Shown here one piece after another: positions 1-23,343 of a stretch of DNA of 64,000 nucleotides. Source of the DNA: Apostichopus japonicus (Eukaryota > Echinodermata > Holothuroidea > Aspidochirotida > Stichopodidae). The translations under genes and the position numbers were made by a program. Under the pieces are notes generated by a model. That model had not been told where the DNA came from and did not search any database. It worked only from the letters and a program-made list of their open reading frames with translations. Position 1 is the first letter of the stretch. Each line of letters begins with the position of its first letter. The stretch is from contig NC_092576.1 of the NCBI RefSeq assembly GCF_037975245.1, positions 6,803,501-6,867,500 on the forward strand. The letters are read 5' to 3'.

Positions 1-458
1 GCCTGTATGTTCATATTCGAAACAAAGTATAACGGTAAGAAAGGTATTTTGTAATGAAGGACGTGTATAGAGGAAAACAGCATATTATGCTTATTGTAAA
101 TTGGACAAGTTTCGTTGAATTTCAAATATTTCAGACAGAAACTTACGGATCGACTACTTGATCATTAATTCCTGAAAAAGAATTCCAAGTACGTAATGTC
201 ATAAATTAAGAATAGTAAACCATATAATGTTCATGAACCACATACTTTCGAATAAGAACATATATATTTTTCTAAGATAATTGAAAATAAATCTACCGTG
301 ACTCTCAATTAACTCCATGCAATCCACCCACCCCTCCCCTCTCCGTGCACCTTCCCATAAACATGATAGAATCCAAGTACAGTTTTGTGGCTATTAATCT
401 CTGAAAATAAAAAAAAAATTCATGATTTGTTTTCTCGTTCCTTTGAAGAAAAAGTTAC

Positions 459-553
459 CGGTAATTTTCTTCCAAAGTAAGTACAAAGCAATGCCACATG
501 AAAGTAACAACAAGAGCACGACTATAAGGACGAACACAATCTTGGTATTCTGT
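459..553 (-). pseudogene. Transmembrane exon of the Ig relic
   Basis: The minus strand encodes a strongly hydrophobic segment (VFVLIVVLLLLLSCGIALYL) followed by basic residues (WKK), as in a type I membrane receptor. A donor-like GTAACT follows at 458. The acceptor is uncertain; an AG just before AATACC is the best candidate. The helix matches the position, though not the sequence, of the membrane exon of the intact gene at 9488-9595. Confidence 0.45.
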
Positions 554-717
554 TCTCGGTTACCCGATTTAGACAAAAAAAAAGACATGTTATTAATGCT
601 TATTATAACCGTAAACCATACCATTGAAATACTAATATCAATAACACATCACACGTTAACATATATTTTGCATCGTTTCAATTTAGAGATATACTTACCA
701 ATCGATTCTTTAATGAA

Positions 718-951
718 TTGACGTCCGGTGGACGACCTGCAGTTATTATTTCCTGGCACATTGACGGAGTCTTCAAGGACAAGAATTCCTTCATAACAAA
801 CAAAATAGTAAATCCAAACATGACGTTCACATCAGTGTCAACTTTCACCTACCGTCCTGTTAAAAGTGGAAATTTAACGTGTGTCATCTTCATCAGGGAC
901 ATACATTTTACTGAAGAGATACGCATTACCACAGTGATTCTACTGGTGTGA
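718..951 (+). pseudogene. Inverted Ig C2-type fragment, plus strand
   Basis: The plus strand reads SGGRPAVIISWHIDG and later KSGNLTCVIF, matching the core tryptophan and second cysteine of the C2 Ig domains used in both neighbouring receptor genes. The first cysteine half is missing. Its orientation is opposite to the surrounding relic gene. Its 3' end overlaps the left arm of an inverted repeat (929-977 with 1124-1172), so a local inversion or foldback duplication probably placed it here. Confidence 0.5.
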
Positions 952-1172
952 ATGCGTATAGATTAGCTTTGTATAACATTGTATGTCATTGAGGGCGGAT
1001 TACCCAAGTGTTATGATTGTAAAGAGTGCACCCCTGGTACCTTAAATCTGACAATTTACACAGAATAACCACTCTTAATAGGCAGGCCAAGCCGTAAAGC
1101 AAAGCCACACCAGAAAAATTACAGTTATGCTTAGCTAATTTATACGCATTCATACCAGTAGAATCACTGTGG
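929..1172. repeat. Inverted repeat with about 49-bp arms
   Basis: Bases 929-977 and 1124-1172 are reverse complements with few mismatches (both contain the bases of TGATTCTACTGGT and ATGCGTATA). The spacer of about 146 bp shows nothing recognisable. The right arm runs directly into the tRNA-like A box of the SINE at 1170, and the left arm overlaps the end of the inverted Ig fragment. It may be a foldback insertion or a scar of local inversion. Confidence 0.7.
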
Positions 1173-1275
1173 TCGAGTGGTACGGACATCGGTTCGTGAC
1201 ACAAGATTCGGGGGTTCGATTCCTACCTTCGCCTGATGAGTCCCAAAAGGACGAAACCGGTCGTTAAGTGGAATT
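1169..1275 (+). mobile_element. tRNA-derived SINE head followed by a hammerhead ribozyme-like motif
   Basis: A good Pol III A box (TGGTCGAGTGG, 1170-1180) and a perfect B box (GGTTCGATTCC, 1213-1223) are spaced as in a tRNA gene. Four bases later a complete hammerhead core begins. Helix I is 1227-1232 with 1263-1268 (five of six positions paired, one as G-U). CTGATGA is at 1233-1239. Stem II is GTCC/GGAC around the loop 1244-1248. GAAA is at 1253-1256. A loop-free CCGG helix III follows, with a GTC cleavage triplet ending at 1262. Hammerheads linked to Pol III promoters are known in schistosome SINE-like repeats. The element's 3' limit is not clear. Confidence 0.65.
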
Positions 1276-1369
1276 TCTGCTGGTGTGTTATTCTAATATT
1301 TTTGAAAGGCTTCAACACATTAGGTTATACTCTCAGTAGTTAATTTAACATGTTTGTATGCATACCATA

Positions 1370-1465
1370 CGTGTTAAACGTCGCCTCATCAGTCTCTGCA
1401 ATGGTTACTCCTTCCAAAGTTAGAACGCATGCCAGTTTTTCGTTCAGTCTCTGGGAGAGGAAGGT
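1370..1465 (-). pseudogene. Short Ig-like fragment, minus strand
   Basis: The minus strand reads LNEKLACVLTLEGVTIAE in one frame, which resembles the F-strand cysteine region of a C2 Ig domain. No matching first half of the domain is recognisable beside it. It lies between the frameshifted Ig exon and the transmembrane exon, where a further Ig exon would be expected. It is too short to classify on its own. Confidence 0.3.
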
Positions 1466-1954
1466 AAGTGCCGATACTTTAAAGGTTGTCTTGTTTCTTG
1501 CGACATCCTGTTCGCCTAGTTCGTTTGGCTGAACAGTCTTACCACTTGGATTCGTTCAATAACACAATGTCTATATTATGGCCCCGAATCTCAAAGTTAA
1601 GTAAAGTAGGCCAATTGATACTCAGATTCAACTTGAAACAAATAATACATTTTTACACTCCAAAACATGTTACTTCTTAGAGGAATTGATTAGTTTTCTA
1701 AAATGATATCAATGGATATATGTTAATACTTTGAAGGATCAGAACCTCCTGATATTAGTGATTTGAGCATGCTTAGATATTGAGCCAATACTGGAGACTA
1801 TGAAGATTTGTTGAATCAGATTGTTCTATACCTACACTAACTTAGATATTTAACAGACTACAATTATGAATTTATCATAATGCTAACAGAACACAGAAAA
1901 TTTATAACGAATATCAGCAGTAAAAACCGAGAAATATTTAATAACAGCACTTAC

Positions 1955-2251
1955 CAAACGTGCGATAACTGAAACTGACTTTGCGTTCGGTGAATTTCTA
2001 TCCAGCGTTGCTTTTGCATTGAATTTGTCCCTCATGTTCTAAAAGTGTGGTTTGTAATATGGTTTTGCTTCATATGTCATACCACCACGCTTGACTGTCG
2101 TAGTTATGTTCTTTAAAGACCAATGTTGACTATCATCGGACATCCATGTTAAGTTTACTGCAGGATTAGCGCCTTCGGCTTGACAAGTAATAACGAGTTG
2201 TTGACCGACGTGTCATTGTGTCCATCAATATAAAGGCTCATTTCGGAAGAA
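1955..2251 (-). pseudogene. Frameshifted C2-type Ig exon
   Basis: One minus-strand frame reads LVITCQAEGANPAVNLTW, with a cysteine and tryptophan spaced as in a C2 Ig domain. The region before it (SLYIDGHNDT) is in a different frame. The region holding the second cysteine (EHEGQIQCKSNAG) is in yet another frame and runs straight into a stop. At least two small indels therefore separate parts of one domain. The exon still ends in a consensus donor at 1953-1954, and a plausible acceptor lies just beyond 2251. It is a degraded exon of the receptor relic. Confidence 0.65.
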
Positions 2252-2266
2252 CTAATTTGATAAAAG

Positions 2267-2267
<1 letters not shown>

Positions 2268-2308
<41 letters not shown>
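2268..2308. repeat. (AT)n microsatellite
   Basis: A run of alternating A and T with a few interruptions lies just outside the degraded Ig exon. Confidence 0.9.
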
Positions 2309-2311
<3 letters not shown>

Positions 2312-2414
2312 GCGCAAATTAACACCTCAACTATAATGAGTTATTGCATGTATTAGTGTAGCACCTTTTGGATATTTTGAAATGCAACTTGATATAATAT
2401 CAATATAATTAATA

Positions 2415-2815
2415 TAATAAATTATAAAAGTGTGCATACATTATCAAGAACATTTACATATATCTGTAATCTAAGCCGAGAGTGGACTGAATGTTCAAAA
2501 ACTATGTATGTAATAACAGATTATTTTTCAAAATTTAAAACAAACTTTAAAATCGATATAGTAAACTATAAAAGTGTGCATACATTATCAAGAACATTTA
2601 CATATTTCTGTTATCTTAGCCGAGAGTGGACTGAATGTTCAAAAACTATGTATGTAACAACTGATTATTTTTCAAAATTTAAAACAAAATTTAAAATCGG
2701 TATAATAAACTATAAAAGTGTGCATACATTATCAAGAACATTTACATATTTCTGTTATTTAAGCCGAGAGTGGACTGAATGTTCAAAAACTATGTAAGTA
2801 ATAACAGATTATTTT
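2415..2815. repeat. 144-bp tandem repeat, about 2.7 copies
   Basis: Copies start at 2427, 2571 and 2715, marked by AAAGTGTGCATACATTATCA, giving an exact 144-bp period with few differences. Because 144 is a multiple of three, one frame stays open across all copies and gives a false ORF. It lies in an intron of the Ig relic. The function is unknown; it resembles a short satellite or minisatellite. Confidence 0.9.
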
Positions 2816-3230
2816 TTTTGCTGTTAATTTAACCCATCATAGCATTGACGCTCTTCCACTTCAATAACCCTCCCAGTTCATCTCTCAAAATCTAGAATCA
2901 ACTAAAATGAACTTATGCCATATTATTTCAAAGCTACTTAACTAGACAACCATAGTCGCAATTAAGTGTTACCATTGTTATCATATAAATGTCGTCAATT
3001 ATACTTCAAATATAGCATTTATCTTGCCACACTGTTCTGGAAACCGCACATGAGCGTTGAATGATATCACGCTCAATAATGTGATTATCGAAATGATTCT
3101 AAACTATGTGAGTCTTGCTAAATCTTAAGGATAAAGTCGAAGAAAGAGTAAGAAATTTGATTAATTGTCCAGATTAATTGATATTTTGTTTAAGCAAACG
3201 CATTCCAGATAACTGAAATCAGGTACTCAC

Positions 3231-3576
3231 CTTCAACGTCAACTTTATAACTTGCAATGACACCGCTCTGGCTGATGCAGTCGAATGTTCCTGCAATGTC
3301 GATCGTAAATTTTTTAATGAAGAGTGAATAATTCTTAAACAGCGAAGTTTTTCCTTCAAAGGCTCCACTCACGGCAACAGTGGAAAAATAAAGTGATTCA
3401 TTGTTGTGTATCCATTGGCTTCCATTTTCAGATAACACAGGGCACTCTAGCAACAACGATTGAGCAGGTGCTACCGTATATACTACAGTGATATTGCTAC
3501 ACAAACATTCATGAAATAAGCAAATTATCAAGGAAAAAGGTAAAGGGCGGCACAATAGAAAACTAAAATTCGACAT
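3231..3576 (-). CDS. Exon 1 of the Ig relic: signal peptide and V-type Ig domain
   Basis: The ATG at 3576 opens a hydrophobic leader of about 26 residues ending near HECLC, followed by one Ig-like fold. The first canonical cysteine is in LLLECPVL, the core tryptophan in SQWIHN, and the second cysteine in the classical DIAGTFDC pattern. Several N-glycosylation sequons are present. The exon ends at 3231 in a strong donor (GTGAGT), leaving one base of a split codon. This exon itself is open and looks functional; the decay is downstream. It is probably an extracellular recognition domain of a cell-surface receptor. The ligand is unknown. Confidence 0.6.
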
Positions 3577-5367
3577 TTTTGGACGAGATGATTTTGCAGT
3601 AATGACTGAAAGCCTGTGTTGCTCACTTATTAATGGTTAAATTTGATCATGCCACTTTCATATAACTAAGTAATATATAAACTAATACTTTCTCTTTTGT
3701 TGCCAGAAAAAAACAGCTATCCTTCAGGAGAAATAAGTAGTTTAAACAAGGTAACACATTTGTGTGATGTAATATTGTTCGCTGCTACTTTATTTTCAAT
3801 TATGTTTCTGTTTCAGTTAATCACAAAATGGTTTAATTATAGTTGATAATGTGTGTAAATAACCTCAAGCATGCTTTGCCATCTAAGATTAACATGTTTG
3901 CCTTTATTTAAACAAATTGATTCTGCTAGAAATCATAAACTGTTCTACCTTTGCTACAACTATGCAACGCGTATTTTTATATACATTTAAACACATACAT
4001 GGAATTAACAAGGGCGCTTTTTTTCAATGCAGAGTTAGCGGGGACGCACATACTTGTGGTGAAATAATAAACCAACTAAGGTTATTTTTGAAACGCGTCA
4101 ACGTCAATGTAAGTTAAGGCGGCTGATTTCCCAATTGATATCCAAATGTGAATGCTTGTAACACTCTAGAATAATGTTCTACTATATACTGCAAAAGTTT
4201 TAGAAACATTTTATGTCAAACATACATGTCGCTATGTAAAATTACTTTCAGAGAAATTATTAACTTAATGTTCTTAATTAAACGTTTGACGAGGAAAAGG
4301 GCTATTATTTTCTAGTGTAATAAATTAACTTCATAATATAAACGTGAAAGATGCCTAACGTATCCCTAACACCAAAGCTATTTATCAATAAAAGAAGGCA
4401 ACTTATAATATTGGCAAATGCAATGATTTTGTTCATATAATACACTGACATTCGTTCTGACCGATTCGTTAAGCAACTAAGATCTGGTCACCAACTAGTA
4501 CCGATAGTATATTATATGATACGATTGCAGTGCGATCCTCTTGGATCTTCATACTAACATAGTGAATGTGCCTACACCGATAAGCATATTACACGTTGAC
4601 ACATAACAGGTGCCTCCGTGCACATCATCAACAAATATTAGAAGTTTATTTTGGACGTTATACCTTATTAACATTTTACATTGAAGTTAGATCAATATAC
4701 CAGAGTCCTACAGTATTGGCAATGTACTGCACTGTATGCTTTCCTTTATGCAACCCGCTTTTTATTAGTTTAAACCTTCGGACTTGTAACTTGATGTTAT
4801 GATCATTATTATTTGGTTTGATATAAGATGATGTTAACATGTTATTTGATTTTATGTCAATAGAGAAATCTCACTTTATCGAAAAGTGAATAGAAGTGGA
4901 TCTTGTACCACTCAATTCAATATCTTGTAAACCTACAGCTATTTCAATAATGACTATAACTGGTCGTATGACAATATAAAAAATCAAACACTGTACACCG
5001 TCTTTGCTACGTGAGTGTTACTGTATATTAAACGTTTATCGTCCAATATTGCAGTCTACACCAGGTTCAAATACCTGACGATAATCATAATGAAACTGAT
5101 TTGCAAGACAAAATTATTATGAGTGATATCTACACCAAAAATGTATAACGAGTTGTCGCAATTTAATACAGATATCCACTTAAAGTTAATATCTGATATT
5201 TTGATTTTGTAACGGACTTCCCTTGAATTAAAGAAAAGCGGTTATGGCCTGACACACTAAGCTGTTCTGGCATGAACACAGAAATTATTCAATAACATTG
5301 TAGCTAAACAGCTGATTGTAATGTTTTCAACATATCTCTTTCACAGAATAGTGTTAACAAATACACA
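3577..5367. promoter_or_regulatory. Shared upstream region of two divergent Ig receptor genes
   Basis: The minus-strand relic starts at 3576 and the intact plus-strand gene at 5368, so this 1.8 kb should hold both promoters. The sequence is AT-rich. I see no recognisable exon, repeat or clear TATA/initiator arrangement, and the short open frames here have no domain signature. The assignment as a bidirectional promoter rests on gene orientation only. Confidence 0.35.
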
Positions 5368-18168
<12,801 letters not shown>

Positions 18169-18548
18169 TCAGAAGGAACTGATCACAGTTCCCTCGTATA
18201 TGATGTCTTTGAATTACCTTAATACTTATAGAAATTCCTTTAATTTACTTCCATATTTCCTTTTAATTTCAAAATATTAAGGTTCTCACTGTATATGTTT
18301 CGTCTCGAAAGCTTTTGGAGCCACATAACCTGAACTATTTATTTCTTTTCAATTTTCCATTATTGCCGTTGCCAAGTGAACAGAAGACGTAATATGATGA
18401 AATGATATTAATTGCGGTAGTTGAACTTCAAAACTAATGTCATGCACTGTGCAAAGGAATGAACTAGTCGAATCTAAGATAAAAAGATAGTAACCTATGT
18501 TTAGTATTGATTTCTAACTATTTCTATTCTTCAGGATATATTGTATAT

Positions 18549-18586
<38 letters not shown>

Positions 18587-18605
18587 GTCTATATATATCT
18601 ATATA

Positions 18606-18655
<50 letters not shown>

Positions 18656-18667
18656 GAAAATTACCAG

Positions 18668-18707
<40 letters not shown>

Positions 18708-18724
18708 CTGGTAATTTTCTGCAT
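18549..18724. repeat. (CA)n/(TA)n tract ending in a perfect 74-bp palindrome
   Basis: Bases 18651-18670 (ATGCAGAAAATTACCAGCTA) are the exact reverse complement of 18705-18724, and the spacer is pure (TA)n, so the whole of 18651-18724 is one palindrome. It could form a cruciform or be a miniature foldback element. Confidence 0.9.
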
Positions 18725-19094
18725 TTGTTGTTATTACATACTGTCACGTTGTTGTAAACTTGTAATTGGCACTGAAGTTAATTGTTATCGTGTGTGTTAC
18801 ATAGGTTGTCAGGTAATACCGTTGTGATTACTTAGGCTTACCCAGTGTAAAAATGTTTGATTGTGTAAGGCTGCCATAAACAATATACACAAACAGGCAA
18901 TTTGTTTTTATATCTCGTCACTTTTATACGGTGGCGCCATGTATATAATGATAATAACGATCAAAAGATCAAAATGAAGAGTGCAGTGGCTATGAATAGT
19001 CAGCGGACTTTATAACATAACACGCAGTTGGGACAAATCGCTCTGTGCTGTACTTTCATAACAGTATAAGCAGTAAGAACATCATGTTTCTATC

Positions 19095-19395
19095 AGATAA
19101 AGGTTAGGTACTGTTCATACTGTCAGCATGAGTGCTTCGAGGCATGATATCAGAGAACAGTGTGGAGTGCCAGTATTATCATTAAAACAAGATGAAGGTT
19201 AGGAACTGTTTGTACTGTCAATACGAGTGCTTTTGCAGCATAATTTGAGAGGACAGTATCGAGTGGTATTAGCATGAGAATCAGATAAAGATTATGGAAC
19301 TGTTCATACTGCCAGTATGAGTGCTTCGAAGTATGACATGAGCGGGCAGAGTGGAGTGGTATTACTGTAGCATTAGAAAATTAGCTGGCTGACCC
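19095..19395. repeat. About 95-bp tandem repeat, three diverged copies
   Basis: Units begin near 19102, 19197 and 19289 and share an ACTGTTCATACTG-type start followed by a GAGTGCTTCGA-type block and a GGAGTGGTATTA-type block. A fourth, isolated copy lies at about 22890-22985 in the same orientation, so the unit is also dispersed. Confidence 0.75.
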
Positions 19396-22300
19396 GACTC
19401 ATATCTTCCCCACACCAAGCCTTTTACAACTTTCTATATTCCGATTTGCAAAGTTCAGCAAATATTCAAACAATCTTGTGCGTCTCGCAATGATGGAATT
19501 AAGTACGAATTGGCACTCTTACTGTGTTGTAGGCCTACCTCAATCTGTAATATCCCTAGACGAATGGACAGTGTTCTGTGCGCACAGTGTTCTGTGTGTA
19601 AATGAGTCATTGGCTCCTATCTGCATGGAACGCCAAGGCTCCTTCACTATTGGGTTGTTAATCAGAACTGGCTGTCTGAGGATGTCAGGATGTATTTGTT
19701 TGTATCAGTCCTAATGGTTATATCTTCTCCCTGAAAATACACGGTTTTCTTTGAATCTTACATTTAAGACTTATTTGGTCATTCTGTTTCTTTAGCGAGA
19801 AATCAGTTTTATTCCTTCCTTCTTTGTTTTTTTTTTTTTGGCTGGGGGGATTACCCCGTCCCACCTCTTATGATTACGGCCCTGTTGAACACATAAATCA
19901 CACATCGCACTTTAAACCTAGGCCTAGGGGGGGGGGGGAGGTCTATGATACTGCTACCGGTAGTTATAGTGCTTCCCAGCCTATTCCAAATTTGATTTAA
20001 AATGTTGAATTGGAAGGCTTCTCCCACATTCGTGATCGCTTAAGCGTCTTAAAAGAAATAACTGCCTGGTAATGATTATTATAATGGATCATTTCTCGGT
20101 GAACATTGGCATATATACATAGTACATTCTTCAGGCTAAGAAGATAAAACGTTGACAGATGACAAAGACTCAAAGTCTGTAACTTCATTGTTAGTTTATA
20201 CACGAAGTGGACATTTTATTAGATCAAATCAACAATTTGTACTGCACCGCATTTGTTTTAGGCATGCAACAAGCAAAGGAGAACACAACAGTTAAATACG
20301 ACATTAAAATAAAGTAATTATGTTCGCAATAAATTGAATAATATACTAAAATTGTACATTTGTATTCGGTATCAAGGTGAAAAGTAGAGCAAGGTTATAA
20401 ATTCAAGGCCATATTTATTGCTGAAAGACTACATTTTTTTACAGTAGGAATAAGAAACCAATTTTTTTCTCCCACTGCCCTACTTTAACTTAAAGAGCAT
20501 GTAAACAGTGGTGACATTTCACTCTCAGAAACCATCAACTTCGATTATTTAAGTCTTATTTTCAACTTGTCAAACTATAATACACACATTCCAATCCTAT
20601 AATGTTTACATAAAACTTGTATATTTACTTCAAGATGAAAGATTAAAAATTGAAAGGAAACCTGTAAGGCGCAATACTCTACAAAGGTCAACTCAACATT
20701 CCAAAAAAGTGAGTAACAAAAAAAAAATAGAAGATACGTTGGATTCGGTAAAGTTTGTGGCATTTTCAAACGGAATTGTACCCACCCCAGTATATGGAAG
20801 CCTTTGCTCAAGCCCGAGAAGGCAAGAGTGAGGTCGGCTGTCCAACCAAGAACCATTCAGCGATCTCTAATATGGATTTTTCTCCCAAACTTTCAAGAGC
20901 AAAAATCAAACTCCAATTGTGCTAAATAAACCTCAGATAAATCCTCAGATGCTCGGTGTGTGTTACAAGCCCCTTTCTTTCCATCATGAAATCTAAATCC
21001 CTTGGTCACTTAAGCCGTTATTTGGATGATATAAACAAGCAACATATGTATCATTTGGAGTTAGTTATATCATTGCAAAATGTTTCCCATTAGGGCACAG
21101 TCAGAATAGGGTACTCGACGAAAAGCTTAAAGTTGCGTTGTACCATTTTTATTGGGATATAGAAGTCAATCGGGGTAGATGACTTTCTCGTTGAAATTAT
21201 TTTAATTCTGTCCTCGACCAAAACGAGTCCTCTTTTCTCCAAGCGCTTATAACAGATCTGAAGCGTTGTTCCACTTTATTAACTTTCATGAGACACAACC
21301 TCCTTCACAGTAGCAACACTGCAGATATAACAGGGAGCATGGTTTACTTTTAACTATAAAAAAGAAAAAGAAAAAGAAACCCCCCCCCAAAAAAAACAAA
21401 CAAAAAAACATGATATTCAATAAAGCCAGTTTCGAGTTTCTTACCAGGACGGAGAATTTCACAATAAGTTAAAAGGGTCAAACATTATTCTTGTATCTAT
21501 ATTTTCGTAGTTGGCAGTTATGTATTTCCATCAACCTTTGCTAGAGAAACATAGAAGGGACATAACGTTGAATACTTTGTACATTGCAAAATGGGAGGTC
21601 GGGGTGGGGGGGGGGGGAATTTGAAAATTACCATGTTGCACACTTAATCAAATCTTGTCAACATTTTAAAAATTTCGAAAATGACTATTATGATGAGATG
21701 TACCAACCATAAAATACTAAAATTTGTTCCTTTTGCATGCGCACTCGCTTACATCACAAGAAAACATTACATTTCCGAGAATCCCGGTTTGGACGAGATT
21801 TACTCACTGCATAAATTTTTTTTAAAAAATGAAAAATTACAGTCTCTTTGGTTTTTCTTTACCAAGTGCTGATGTTTTGCCAAGATGGTAGCAAGTGTGC
21901 GAAAGATTAGTTTTTACATTGTGAAGTTTTGAAGAGGAATATTTAGTGTACACTGTAACTTCCGCAGCATAGTGGCCTACTGGATACTTAAGCTTCCACG
22001 ACACACCAGCATTGTACAAATTAACTAACTGCATGCATATTGAGGGTATTAACTTTGTCAAGATGCACAGTTAAAGTTTACAAGGTTAGTAATTCCGAAA
22101 GGGTTAGGAAGCGAACAGAATCTCATTTGAAACCTTATCCTCCAAGTGATGATTATGGATAAACACCGGCTAATATCAAGCCCTCTCTCTTTGATTATGG
22201 TTCAAGAAAGTTACGAGACAAGCAGGCGTGTAATTGTCATCCCATTCCTGCTTCCTAGACTGTCAATTAATGTCCCTATCTGCAGGATGAGAGAGTACCT

Positions 22301-22505
22301 CGGCACCTGACCACTTTCTCAAATACCGACGGAGGTGCAAATATCACATTCATCATCTCTGCAGTGCAGCTATGGTGAACGAAGTCGTTTTGAAACCATT
22401 GAAAGAACAGAACCAATACCCAATTTGCAAACTGGAAATGCCATATCCACATAAGACTTCCCCTAAACAACACTGCAAAGCAGCGATTTTGAGTAAGTTA
22501 AGCTA

Positions 22506-22590
22506 GTCTGGCCCCTGGTGAGGATTTGAATCAGGAACCTAATTGTTAGCCAGTTGTTAGTAGGGAGCAAGCTACCTGACCCCTGGGGCA
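22506..22590 (-). mobile_element. tRNA-like SINE fragment
   Basis: The minus strand has an A-box-like TAGCTTGCTCC (22574-22564) and a B box GATTCAAATCC (22532-22522) with tRNA-like spacing. No long tail is recognised. It is probably an old SINE head. Confidence 0.45.
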
Positions 22591-22889
22591 TGAGGGAGGC
22601 CATATCAAAACATGTTTCTTATCCATAAACTAACTTGGAAATGGCTTAGTTTCCAAATAAAAAGAACCATGGTGAAATTAATATGATTTTCGACTTCAGT
22701 ATTGGAAACATTCTGCGGTGATAGAACACTTTGATGGACAACTACAGATTGGCTGGTACAGAAAGGTCACAAACTCAGGTCATTGAAAGGTCATTGACAG
22801 GTCACATACAGTATCTGTAGATTCTCCAATCTACCTTATTTTAAGTTTTAGACATTACAGTATATCTCAATACAACTATTATTTGTTCA

Positions 22890-22985
22890 ACAAGGTGTTT
22901 ACACTGTCAATACTAGTGCTTTGAAGCATGATATTGGGAGTACAGTTCAGAGAGGTAGTATGAGCATTAGGAAATTGTCCCAACT
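22890..22985 (+). repeat. Isolated copy of the 95-bp unit
   Basis: It shares CACTGTCAATACTAGTGCTT-like and GCATGATATTGGGAG-like blocks with the array at 19.1-19.4 kb and ends, like that array, before a CTGGCTG block. Confidence 0.6.
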
Positions 22986-23343
22986 GGCTGCATCTCAGCT
23001 CAATTTTCATGAATATATCTTGCTCTCTTGTATTTCTCACGACCACGGATTAGATCCCTTCGAGGTTGTCGAGTCTGCAAGTACAACAAAATGACAGAGA
23101 GAAAAAGAAACAATTGGACAATTTTTGTAGAAACAACTTTTGTTCTTCTCAGAAATACTGAAGATTATTAAGCATAGAGCCAGGGAAATGAATGAAGATT
23201 ATTCAAGAGTGTGATAAGAACAATTTTCAACTGTTTGTTTGGAGTTGACAGGGGGTGAAGGGGTGGTGGGGGGGGGGATGGTGTACACCCTAAATTTTCT
23301 CCCTGGAGTGAGATGAGGCCAACTAAACTGCAGTTTTAATTCG

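Larger units (their letters stand above)
459..3576 (-). pseudogene. Decayed Ig-domain transmembrane receptor gene (relic)
   Basis: A set of pieces on the minus strand reads in order as signal peptide plus Ig domain (3576-3231), a second Ig domain (about 2251-1955), a further Ig fragment (about 1465-1370) and a transmembrane exon (about 553-459). This is the same kind of layout as the extracellular half of the intact plus-strand gene starting at 5368, which is placed head to head. The second Ig exon needs at least two frameshifts and also carries stops, so no intact receptor can be made from this copy. Any cytoplasmic part would lie left of the window. Splice donors after the first and second exons are still good matches (GTGAGT and GTAAGT). 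I infer a duplicated and then inactivated paralogue. A transcribed pseudogene or a short secreted product from exon 1 alone cannot be excluded. Confidence 0.6.
18169..23343. other. Convergent intergenic region
   Basis: This 5.2 kb lies between the 3' ends of the Ig-NACHT gene (plus) and the kinesin (minus) and should hold both 3' UTRs. Apart from the repeats listed separately I find no coding exon. Homopolymer runs of G (about 19927, 21601, 23264), A and T are frequent. Confidence 0.6.

Noticed and set aside
2432-2797. 121-residue open frame with internal repeats
   Set aside because: The repeat period is a multiple of three, which keeps the frame open by itself; it lies in an intron of the relic gene.
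22276-22473. Open frames in the convergent intergenic region
   Set aside because: No domain, splice context or start context; composition is like the surrounding DNA.
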